Positions 1 to 9,742 of a DNA stretch of 64,000 nucleotides are shown here, piece by piece. The stretch's first letter is position 1, and every line of letters begins with the position of its first letter. Under the pieces are notes generated by a model, which was not told the origin of the DNA, did not search any database, and saw only the letters and a program-made list of their open reading frames with translations. The translations under genes were made by a program, and so were the position numbers. This stretch comes from Aurifilum marmelostoma (Eukaryota > Ascomycota > Sordariomycetes > Diaporthales > Cryphonectriaceae): the NCBI GenBank assembly GCA_027559495.1, contig JAMXSV010000004.1, forward strand, positions 2,903,001 through 2,967,000, written 5' to 3'.

Positions 1-29
1 CTGCACATCAACGTCTCGTATGCACGTAC

Positions 30-128
30 CTCATTGCGGTAGGCTCCTATGGCTTGTGCCATGATGTTGGACGTGGCACTGAGGGCCGCCCCCTGGATGG
101 TCCCCGATACAATTGCTGGCACCGGCAT
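30..128 (-). CDS. Mpv17/PMP22-family membrane protein, first exon only (partial)
   Basis: The minus strand encodes a 33-residue start, MPVPAIVSGTIQ... ending ...AYRNE, followed directly by a good donor (GTACGTGC at 29-22). The rest of the gene lies beyond the left edge. The pattern of a short N-terminus followed by a small-residue-rich segment (SATSNIMAQAI) and AYRNE resembles the N-terminus of fungal PXMP2/Mpv17-type proteins, small four-helix proteins of peroxisomal or mitochondrial inner membranes thought to act as channels. Only one exon is visible, so the family assignment rests on resemblance of this short segment. Another small membrane protein is possible. Confidence 0.5.
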
Positions 129-2446
129 CTTGACAAGACTTTATCTTATGAGGAACCGAAAGTAAGCTCTTGCGAAAGGCCGACTCTGTCTCCTTGGTCG
201 AAATAGCGTCCAGAAAGAGATAGATAGATAGAGATGCTGAGAACGAGACTGAGCAGGGGAATCGGAAGTAAAGATTGCGAGCTGGCTGTAAGTCAATATC
301 CAGCAGGCAACAGAGAAGATGATTGATGCAGCAGGCCACGCTGTTGTTTACCTGTCGTCACTGCTAACGGTCGGAAAGCCATGCAGTCAGTGGTGAGAAT
401 TAGTGCGAGGTGTCAGGCTGCCCTGCTCGTCCACTAGAGCTTTTAGGCTTTGTAAGCCATGTCCGTCGCTAAATTTACAGGGTGCAAGCATCATTGGGAC
501 GAATCTTCTTCCGTTCCAACCACCACTGGCTTTTTACTGTACGCCGAGTCCTTCTCTGAGTTTTTTTGCACAGGAGCTTTGGCTGACTGACTGACTAGAC
601 TATATTTACCTCCTTTGACCTTCTCATTCGAGGAATTCGTTGTAGACAAGAATGGCCGGCACGCAAGGGCAGCCCAACGCTCATGCCAGACGGTCCGGAA
701 GGAAAACGGCGTCAACCTCATTGAATATAGCTGATTGTGTATGGATCTACTCCATATATGATGTACTATGTAAAGGCTGAAAACAACGAGTACAGTGCAT
801 TGACGTGTTGTCATCGTTGTCAGATGCTGAAGTAAAAGAGAACAGAATGAAGAGGAAGAACCCTCCACAACCCCTGCCTGCCGCTGCGGTTTCGCATCTG
901 AGGCTCGGCGGACGGGGCCCCCCTGCGATCTGGAAGAGGGTCGCGCTGATTGGCAGGCGGGCTGCAGCTAGACGAAGCTCCTCTATAGCTCCCCGGGCCC
1001 TACATTCAACGTCTCGTCCTGACTAGACATTCCTCGCCGCCCACTGCCGACGACCCTCCTTTCCTCAACTCCTCCTTCCCACGCTCTCTTCCTCCTTCAC
1101 CGTCTCCTTTCTCTTCCCTCTCTACACCGCCAGCGTCCCGAGACCTTGCCCCATTCCTCCCTAGCAGAGACATTGGTTTCCCCGGAGAGGGTGATCCGCC
1201 TGAGCGAGGCACGTTAGCCCCCGATCATCGTCGCCCGGCCTCGCAGTCGACTACTACACCCCCGACCCCGGCAACCTACTATCTCGATCTTGACAGACAC
1301 AGAAGTATCCTCTGGAGCTCATATAGGAGGAGGCTGTGACACATCGGGCACTCCTTTCGCTCTGCTCCTTGTTGCGGGCCTCGCACGAAGCCGTCTACCA
1401 CGACACGTCTCCCCCCCCCTCCCCCGGTATACGGCAGAGCCGCGTTTACGAGTCCATCTATAATCATCTCGAGAATCTCTCTCCACGCTCCGATACTCCA
1501 ACAGAAGTTCGCAGCAGGAGAGGAGGTGTTCGAAAGAAGAAGAGAAAAAAACCAGGAATCGTTTGTTGAAAGACTTTGGACTGCACATCTGTGGATGCTG
1601 CACTCGGCTGGCAACTTACACACCAGTTCCGACAACAACTCTGCACGCCTTATATGGTTGACTTGGACGACTAGACAACTAATTTGTAGGGTCTACACTT
1701 AAAAGAACCTACCTCACCAATTCGAGTGCCATCCACTGGACCAATTCGTGGGGCTCTAGGGCACAAACAATTTTTGCTCCTGCCCAGATCGAATTTTATT
1801 CGGCACTGCTGACTTGATCCTCCCTCTGCACCTCCTGGGCGACCCAGCTTCCTCCACCTGTTGCAGGCACTGCTTCGATCTAACCACCACCACCAACAGC
1901 CCACTTCTCAGCTTCTGGCTGAGAGAGCACAAGGGCATCTGTTATTTGTTTTTCATATCTGCATTCCAGAGCCATCAAGAAGAGGGGTCAGAGGCAAGAT
2001 TGCAAGCACAGAGCTTCATCTTCAGGGAACTCAAGAGACACAAGAGGTTCTCTTCTGAGAAGGCCAGCATCACACAGAAACTGGGCACTGTTCACCTGTC
2101 TGCGTTCCGCAAAAACAAGTCTTGTCAAGGATCGAGGTACCAGGAGTGTACGTACTGTTAACTTTCTACCTTTATCATGTTGCCTAAGCCCTAGGTTCTA
2201 CACAGCTCTACCTTATCCTCCAGTCTCTCTTCCTGTCTGTTCTCCTGTTTCTCTGCTTCCGGTGGAGGGGGATAGGATGATTTCTGTTGGTCTTTTTATG
2301 CATACTGATCTCCGGGTGGTTGATACAGACTATTTGGACTCCTGTACTTCTGAGCAGCGAGACAGTCAATACACCTCATCCATCCCAGAACAGATCTTCG
2401 GCTGCAGCAGCATTCTCTGAATTGTTCGAAGTCTAGACTTGACAAG
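129..2446. other. Intergenic region, shared upstream side of two divergent genes
   Basis: No supported gene. Pyrimidine-rich stretches around 1030-1300 and 2160-2340 fit 5' leader or promoter DNA of the RNA-binding-protein gene at 2447, and a 5' UTR intron is possible. The short open frames here have no recognisable domains and no consistent exon structure. Confidence 0.5.
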
Positions 2447-3250
2447 ATGGCTGATGAGGATTTTGAGATTGACGTCTACGGAGACGCAGACAACGCCCAA
2501 GATCAGCAAGCACAGGAACAGGTACAGGGTGCTAGCGCAGAGGAGGAGTACGCTCATCATGACAATCAGGACAATGTCGACACCAACGACGGCGTCGGCG
2601 GCAACCACCATGACGAGGACGCCGCCGCCAATGAGTACAACAACGAAGCCAGTGGCGGTCACGGCTTCGACGGTCAGCATGGCGCCGACAACGGCCAGCA
2701 GCAGGTCGCTTCTACTCCTCAGCAGGGCGTGAAGCGCAAGTCAGAGCCTGATGACCGCCCCACTGACCCACGCGCCACCTCCGCCCTGGTGATCTCGGAC
2801 TTGCAGTGGTGGAACACTGAGGACGAGATCCGGGGCTGGATCAATGCTGCCACCTGCGAGGATGAGCTTAAGGACATCACCTTCAGCGAGCACAAGGTTA
2901 ACGGCAAGAGCAAGGGGTATGTTTCTTTTTTGCGCCCGAATTATCTTTGTATACACGAAGCTGACAGTAAATATTTCAAAAACAGCCAAGTCTATGTTGA
3001 GTTCACATCTGCTCAGGCCGCTACCGCAAGCAAGCGCCACATTGACGGCTTGCTGTCTGGTGGTGATGGCGGTTCCAACCAGCAGCGCCGTGCCACGGTA
3101 GTTTTCCACAATACTCAGAACAATCCCTTCAAGACTTTGCCAAAGGATGCACCACAGCGCCAGAACCGCGAGACGCAGGGTCGAGGCGGCCCTACCGGTG
3201 GCGGCAACTATTCTAACGGTCCTCCAGCCACCAACTTCCAAGCTGGTGGC

Positions 3251-3282
<32 letters not shown>

Positions 3283-3895
3283 TTTCCAGGGTAATTTCCG
3301 TGGGGGTCGAGGAGGGTTCAACCGTGGCGGTGGTGGTATGCGTGGCGGTTTTGGCCAAAACTACGGAAACAACATGAACCCCTACAATAACAATAACAAT
3401 CCCAGCATGGGCGGGTTCAACAACATGGGTGGCGGAGGCTTCGGACGTGGTGGCATGGGTGGAGGCTTCGGTCGCGGCGGTCCCAACATGCGTGGCCGAG
3501 GCGGCATGAACAACATGATGAGCTCCGTCCCACCCATGATGGGTGGTAACATGGGAATGGGAGGTATGATGCCCGGCATGAACATGATGGGTGCCGGCAT
3601 GGGCGGTATGGGTAAGCTTTCCGTTCCTCTGTTTCCCCCTCCGTCTCTCTCTCTCTTTCTCTGTGCACATATTTTCCACTGGACCTTTTTTGTAGAATGA
3701 TTTGCGAGGTGCTGCGCTTTTCTCTTGGACCTTAGCTGACCCTCGATAGGTTTCAACCCAATGTCTGGTGGCCAGTTCAACCCCAGCTTCTTTGGTGGTA
3801 ATCAGGGCGGTGCTGGCAACTATGGCGGCAACAACCAGGGTGGTGGCGGCGACTGGGGCAATCCCCACGGTGCTAAGCGACCTCGAGGCGAGTAG
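2447..3895 (+). CDS. CFIm68/CPSF6-like RRM protein (pre-mRNA 3'-end processing)
   Basis: Three exons (2447-2916, 2986-3611, 3750-3895) give 413 residues. The 69-nt first intron is a multiple of three and stays open, so a naive reading runs through it. The N-terminal ~100 residues are acidic and Asn/Gln/His-rich. The RRM lies at about residues 110-220 with ALVISDLQWWNTEDEI as the RNP2-like strand and NGKSKGQVYVEF as the RNP1-like strand. The WW in the first strand is characteristic of the 68-kDa subunit of cleavage factor Im, which guides poly(A)-site choice in the nucleus. The C-terminal half is Gly/Met/Asn/Arg-rich with RGG-like repeats and ends ...HGAKRPRGE. The frame closes exactly across both introns. 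The family link is by RRM similarity; the exact orthologue is inferred. Confidence 0.85.
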
Positions 3896-6706
3896 GACTT
3901 GCCTTCGCCTCGACCCAGCAGCCCTTCAGTCCACCAAACGCCCTTTGGAGGTTCATTGCGCCTCAATGGGGACAAACCGGGAGACCGTCTTCGTCGTGGC
4001 CGTCGGTACCACTGAATATTCAAAGGCCATCACCTTTGCAGCCCTTCACGGCTCTCTCCGCCTCCCTCCTTCGTTCGATCGAGGTCTAGTCCGCGAACGA
4101 GTGTACTACTATATGACAGTGTTTTGCTCCCGACGCCCTGACACACTGAGAACCTCATTTGCGAAGGACCTGCTCACTGGGGAGTGATCGAGCCAGCAAG
4201 AGGATACAGCCTGTTTTTTTACGATCGATCAATGACGACAACCTGGCGATCGTCTTGTACTGCGGTCACGATGCCGGCAAACGTGCATGTGCTCTTTACA
4301 TATGGTTACTGGGCAGGTCAAATTGCAGGGGACTGGAGTTCATCTTTACTGGGACGGAGAATATGGTGTTCATGGGATTAGAATGGATGAAGCGCAATTG
4401 ATTACGGATGGGACTGGCTTTTGTGGTTTCTCTTTTCCTCTTTCCTAACTCTTTGTTCGCGGGCTGCTTGTCCCAAAGTCTCATTTGAAGGACTCGAGCG
4501 GTCTCAGATGAGGATACTTGGGTCATGGCTACACTTCTGTCTAAGTCTTCCAAATTGTTTCTGCTGTCTCTTGTCTGTTGTTGGGTGATGCTTGTGTCTG
4601 TCTCCACCCCAAGCGGCCGTTGATCGTTGGGAGTATGGTGAACTGGTCTGGGTAGTAGGAGTCTGTGTTTTGAGGCTGGCAGAGTACCTCCTAGGGACGG
4701 TCCGACCGAATTTTTTTCTTTCTTTCTTTTTCTCTCTCTTCGAGAAAAATCGATCACATCTTTGAAAGAGTCCTCCATCGTTACTTCCTAGTACACGTAC
4801 AGCAAACCATGTTGTTATCATGAAGGGGAGGAGCCACTAATTAGTCTCCGAGCCCTAAGCCCATGACGTGGACGTGCCGTGGCCAGCCAAAGGCAGCTCC
4901 TTCCTCCTGGTCATGACGAGCAAGTTCCTTCTCTACCACAGCAACGAATCAGCTGATAGGCAAGTACACATCACTCTGATCGGTAGCTGTGTGCTGAGCC
5001 ACGCTTGTCGAGAACCGCCAGAACACCGCCCGAGTAACATCCTATCTCGACTTGTTCCCTACTTGGCCCGCTAATGGGTGAATTTCTGGATCGAAATCGA
5101 CCTGTAGGTGGCCTAGCTGAGAGCGACGTAACTCGCCGAGCCACTGGTGGGACGCTGGACGTCTCTGCGTTGTCTACTCTTGAGCGGCGCGCTCGACTTC
5201 CGATGCGTTGTCGACTATCATCGGCCGCCAAGATATGCACGGCGAAACACAGCCCCGATTCCTTTTTTTGACCGGAGTCGGTCCATATTACGACTCGAGA
5301 ATGGTATCAGACTTCCAGTCGTGTTGTGAGAATCGCGTGGCCGGTCTAAGAAGAGAAGGTCTGAAGCAGAGGTCGACGGGTCTGTGAGTGCACGCACAAA
5401 CCATATCGGCGCCAGTGAAGAAAGAGAATGAAGAAAATGTCGTGGAGCTCTATCCGGCTCATGGTCACGGAAGAGAGGGAAAGAAGTTACCTGCCTCCCC
5501 CTACCGCAACTCCTGTATTGCCGCCGACGCCGACGCAGCGACACGCGGCTATGTTCGCATCTTTGAAGGCGAGTATCGGCTCCTGCAGGGGCTTTAGCTG
5601 GTCAGGTATGTCTGTTATCCCCCCAAGAACAATTGGCCGAACTTTTGTACGATCGATAAGTACAGTGCTACTGGATATACGAGCTGACTTGTAAATATTG
5701 GATAGTGAGTTCTCCACGTTGACATTGTTCTGCCGTCCACCGCCGCTTGCCACGTTGTGGTGGGCCATACTTAGGTATGGCAGGGCTCACCGCTGCTACC
5801 GTATGGGGTCTTCTACGAACGTGATCAGGCTGTCTATGGAACATTCCAAAGAGCTTCCATCTCAGGGGAAACCATTTGAGGTGATATATCAGCTTAAGGT
5901 GTGGATCGAGGTCTCCGTAGGGACTAGCCCACCGTTTGTGTCGGTCTGGTCAAAGGGTTGGGTCGAGGTCATAGTTGGGCGTCAAGTATCGAGCAAGACT
6001 GCGCGGCAGTGGATTCGAGGTAAGGTGTCATGCGTGGTGCAGAATCAGGACAACACACCTCGACCATATGGGATGCCTGCACGCGGCATGCTGTGTGGAT
6101 AGCTCCAGCCTCCTAAATAGATGCCCAACGTGGCTGCTCTGCAAGCCACCTGTCTGCTTGTGTGCACGCATGTGTGCGTGTGTGGGCTACGAGGTCCTCT
6201 TTAACAGGTACAGTTAATGCAATGCGTGTTTTTGCAGACCGGTCCAGCCCATCTGTCATGTAGGGTGACGTCCGGCCCTCGCCGTCTGCGCCTCATGCAT
6301 GCGTGCTGGAGCACCGCCCATTCGGTCCAGGGGCAACTTGGGGAACGGGGCTCCGCTATCGAATGGGGGATGCAGCTTCCATTCCCCACCAGGCGCACCT
6401 CCTGCATGTGGCAAAGCAATTGAGCTGGCAAGTACCATAGTCAGTTGCTTTCGTGGGTGCATATGTGCCATTCATTCGTCGTCTGCAGGCTACCTTCGGC
6501 AGATTCCACTGCCCGCAGCGCCAGCCGTTCAGAACAATATAAGAGTATCATACAATCCAAAGACAGAATTATTATCAATTGCGTTTGTGTATGTCAATAT
6601 ACCACCTCTGGTAAACGAATCCCCAAAAAACCTTCTAGTTTTTCTCAAGCCATTTGGGAATAGGTCCCTCGAGTCCGATGCATTCCGTCTCGTGGTTCTG
6701 CTCAAA
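3896..6706. other. Intergenic region, no supported gene
   Basis: Probable 3' UTR of the CFIm68-like gene, then 2.5 kb with no recognisable coding sequence. The longest open frame (5698-6102, plus) has no known motif and no plausible neighbouring exons. Confidence 0.45.
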
Positions 6707-8206
6707 ATGGCCTTCACACCCAAGATACTCTCCTTCGGTAAGCAAAAGTTGATCGACTGCGAGGGCGAAGCCCAAGCCTCAATGACTCCGCTGACATTCT
6801 GATGTGTTGTCGATCTCAGATGGGGGAGGGATCCGCGGACTATCAAGCCTCTTAATCCTCCAGGCCATCATGGAGGACATCAAGGAGGCACAGAAGCTGC
6901 CGGCGACCCCTCGTCCGTGCGAAGTGTTTGACATTATCGGTGGCACCAGCACCGGGGGGTGAGTTTCCCAGACGTACAAGGTGAAGCCCAAGGGCATGAG
7001 CATGTAGCTAATCAAGTGCTTCAGGATCATCGCCATCATGCTTGGGCGTCTCGGCATGACGGTCGAGAGCTGTCTCAAAGCCTACAGATCTGTGATGGAA
7101 GAGGCCTTCACGCCCAAGTTCCGATGCCCCATACCTGGTCGGCCCCGGACGACATTCTCCTCCAGGACCCTTAGGGATGCCATACGAAGGGTCATCACGG
7201 ATGAGTGCGATGACCAACAGTGTCTGGCTACCAAGTATTGCATCCACGCTAATGAAGTCTTTCAAGATGGCTCTTGTACAAAAACGTGCGTCCTCCATCA
7301 AACTATCTCACGGCATTCCCCTGCTCACACCCTCGCTGGTTTCTGGACTGACCTCTCTCCTTCTGTTAGTATTGTCCTGGCAGCTCCCAAGAAAGATATA
7401 GGCGCCCGCCCAATATTGCTAAGGACATGTGACACGTCCCCAGAGTTCAGCAACTGTGCCATCTGGGAGGTGGCCCTTGCAGCCTCGGCCACCCCAAAGC
7501 TCTTCAAGCCCATCAAGCTCGGCAGGAATCGAGTTGAGCTTGTAGACGCCGCGTTCGGGTTCAATAATCCGTGCGAGATCCTCATCGAGGAGGCCCAGGT
7601 CTTGTACCCTTCGGCCGAGAAGTTCACCATCCTCAGCATAGGAACAGGGCGGGGGCGGCATCGTCGCCTTCCAGAACACACGATTATCGTCATCCACGAG
7701 TATAGGAGACGCTGAGTCGTTGACCAACAAGGTGGACGAGAAGCTGGAGTATAAGTACCGAGAGACCGCACAGTACCACAGGTTTAGTGTGGACCATGGT
7801 CTGGAGGACATCACACCCGCCAACTGGCAGATGGGCGACGAGATCGCCGCACATACGTATACTTACCTGAAAGGGAAGAAATACGACATCCGAGACTACG
7901 TCGACAGCTTGGCAACCCTAAGCAATCTGGATATCTCAAACACGAGAAATCTCGCTGATCAGCTGGCTGGTAAAAGAACGTCAGTATTCACCGCCTTCCT
8001 TTTATCACCTCTGCCTAGAAACGATACTTTCGGAACACTCTCTATCCAGAGTTCTACTCAGATTTGAAAAGACACGGCGCTGACAGCTCCCAGACCGAAT
8101 AACACTACAGCGGTACCGAAGAGCAGCCCAGCAGGCCTACAGCAACCAACAATACGTATCATCCAAAATAGCCCAGGCAGTAACCTGGAACAATCAAACC
8201 CCATAG
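6707..8206 (+). pseudogene. Patatin-like phospholipase, frame-disrupted
   Basis: Exons 6707-6737, 6820-6958, 7025-7285, 7370 onward and 8094-8206 are joined by good GT-AG introns. The protein starts MAFTPKILSFDGGGIRG (oxyanion-hole motif) and has the nucleophile elbow GTSTGG near residue 57, then a VDAAF segment holding the catalytic Asp of the Ser/Asp dyad. These are the signatures of patatin-like acyl hydrolases, which cleave membrane lipids and in fungi often serve signalling or defence. After SIGTGRG the frame shifts by one base within the G-rich run at about 7644-7658. The next frame (GGIVAFQNTRL...) continues the patatin-like sequence to YRFSV-type and GLEDI motifs. The final exon ends ...AVTWNNQTP. 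A 43-nt intron (7663-7705) could restore the frame but is very short and would delete family-like sequence. It is either a recent pseudogene or a sequencing indel. Confidence 0.75.
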
Positions 8207-8798
8207 CACGGAATCTTTCAGGGAAGTCCATGGACATAACGGATTCACATGATAACAGCAAGAATTGGAAAGCCATACTCGAGTGAAAGCAAGCTGTCGG
8301 CTGATCCCATCATCCTTGATAGTAAAAAAGTTATCCCTCACCCCTTTTTGTTGGCTTTAAGACAGGCCTTGAGATGGATAATTTCTTCAGGCCTCTTATA
8401 GAAAACCTTTTGGTAAAAATTAAGAAAAGTTTTCTGGTGATTATCACCTAGCCACTAAATGATTTACATACTACGAATAAATCACTGATGCGCATTGTCA
8501 TTCTCAAATAAAAGTCGTTCTCTGCCAAAATGCATGACCAAAGATTGATGTGATGATTGTTGTTGATTGATTCGTCTTCAATGTTGACTAGAGGGCCTTG
8601 TAGCCCTTTGGTAAGGGTAAATCTGGCCCGCGCAGAGTCGTTGTTTCCTCACACTGGCAATCTTTCTAAATTGGTGATGACCCCAACGGTTATCATATCC
8701 CATATTTCAAAAGCAAAAAAAAAAAAAAAAAACGTTGTAATCCTCAAAAGAACTTTTTACCGCAATTCCACCAAAATTATGCGATCGTCGCCTCTCCA
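8207..8798. other. Intergenic AT-rich region
   Basis: No gene seen. AT-rich between about 8320 and 8560 and contains an 18-A run at 8715-8732. It may be the 3' flank of the patatin-like locus. Confidence 0.4.
8715..8732. repeat. Poly(A) tract, 18 nt
   Basis: Uninterrupted run of 18 A. It lies about 70 bp from the end of the decayed minus-strand coding fragment. It could be a remnant poly(A) tail of an inserted element, or simple slippage. Confidence 0.6.
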
Positions 8799-9303
8799 TC
8801 ACTTGATTATCCACAGCGCGGCCTTCTTATTCCATTCCTCAAACATTTCCCTATCCTCACTATCGGTATCCGCCTCATCGCTAGCGCTGTCCACCTCGTC
8901 GTTGTCCAGACCTGCGACCGTTGCAGTCCTCTTGTTAGTCGTGGTGGTACCCTCTTTTCCGGGTACTTTCTTGTCGGTCGAGGTAGTCTCATCCTCTGTA
9001 GGTACCTTTTTCTTTAACGCCTTGGGGGTCGGGGTGTATTTCTCGGTTATGTGTCGTACGGCCGTTGGCTGGATTCGTTCGACTTTCTGCCAGTTAAGGA
9101 TCGTCTATAGTTGCGTGAGCAGATCGATCCAACCCTTGGTAAGCTCCTCTATCGGCCCTCAATAGTCCCAAAGTTTGCCCGGAATGGCAACCTTGTTAAC
9201 TATGGCGACGATCGCAATGATTTGGTGCTGCGTGTGGGTGTCCTTGGGGACAAAATTCTCCTCGGCGACTCTCTTCCGCAGGTCTCGAACGATGATGTTT
9301 GAC
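8799..9303 (-). pseudogene. Decayed coding fragment of unknown family
   Basis: On the minus strand a single frame reads from about 9303 to a stop at 8799-8801. It is broken by two stops: TGA (9161-9159) and TAG (9107-9105). Both would be CGA/CAG sense codons with one C-to-T change. Recognisable pieces are NIIVRDLRKRVAEENF, GWIDLLTQL, TILNWQKVERIQPTAV, then a Lys/Thr/Asp-rich tail ending ...KKAALWIIK. Codon texture (charged, helical) is coding-like. I do not recognise the family. A paralogous WIDLLTQLQTILNWQK segment lies in opposite orientation at 9537-9585. The C-to-T stops are consistent with repeat-induced point mutation of a repeated gene, but that is inference. Confidence 0.55.
9084..9132 (+). 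repeat. 49-bp inverted repeat, left arm
   Basis: The reverse complement of this segment matches 9537-9585 at 47 of 49 positions. Read on the minus strand, both mismatches are T here against C in the other arm, one of which creates the in-frame TAG. The arms are separated by 404 bp. Confidence 0.85.
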
Positions 9304-9308
9304 GAATA

Positions 9309-9614
9309 GTGGCGACCCCCGCTGCTGCTGCCCCCAAGGGAAGCAGCGATGCGACGGTGTCGAGCGCTGAGAAAGCGACCCCCGCGAAGAACCCGACAAA
9401 GAAAAAGAATTCTCGCGGAATTGATGACCTCGACGATCGCAAGAATGAGGCAAAGGAATGGGTAGACGACCTATTCTTGAAGGATGACGCCAAACGACAC
9501 ATCAAGCAAGTTGTCGACAAGTTGAAGGCGTGGGACTTGGATCGATCTGCTCACGCAACTACAGACGATCCTCAACTGGCAGAAAAACCTTTCTCCAGAA
9601 CCTTCCTCCATTGA
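9309..9614 (+). pseudogene. Second decayed coding fragment of the same unknown family
   Basis: The plus strand has an open stretch without an ATG (first codon GTG, stop just upstream). It is rich in Ala/Lys then helical and charged (KKKNSRGIDDLDDRKNE, then EWVDDLFLKDDAKRHIKQ). Near 9530 the frame that would continue the family changes: the next frame reads WIDLLTQLQTILNWQK and ends ...SKSDQLINI at the TAG around 9676. The shared peptide with the minus-strand fragment suggests two copies of one gene family in head-to-head or nested orientation. Function unknown. It could be a gag-like or other repeat-encoded protein, but nothing visible proves this. Confidence 0.45.
9537..9585 (+). repeat. 49-bp inverted repeat, right arm
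   Basis: Partner of 9084-9132. This arm keeps the C residues (ACAGACG, CCTCAAC) and an open WIDLLTQLQTILNWQK reading, so it looks like the less mutated copy. Confidence 0.85.
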
Positions 9615-9742
9615 AGCGAAGTTTCAAACATTCGTCCAGATCCCTACCTCCAAGTCCGATCAGCTCATAAATATATAGCAAACATCTTTGTCTTCCTGGA
9701 ATCATATGCCTTACCCAAAATTGGGGCAACACCACCACCCAT

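Noticed and set aside
2741..3868. 375-codon minus-strand open frame opposite the CFIm68-like gene
   Set aside because: Shadow of the Gly-rich repeats; His/Ala/Thr-rich without any domain, and the plus strand has an RRM with correct splicing.
5698..6102. 134-codon open frame upstream of the patatin-like gene
   Set aside because: No motif and no plausible splice context; probably chance.
7663..7705. 43-nt intron to repair the patatin-like frame
   Set aside because: Very short, weak donor (GTCGCC) and it removes family-like sequence. Kept only as the alternative explanation.
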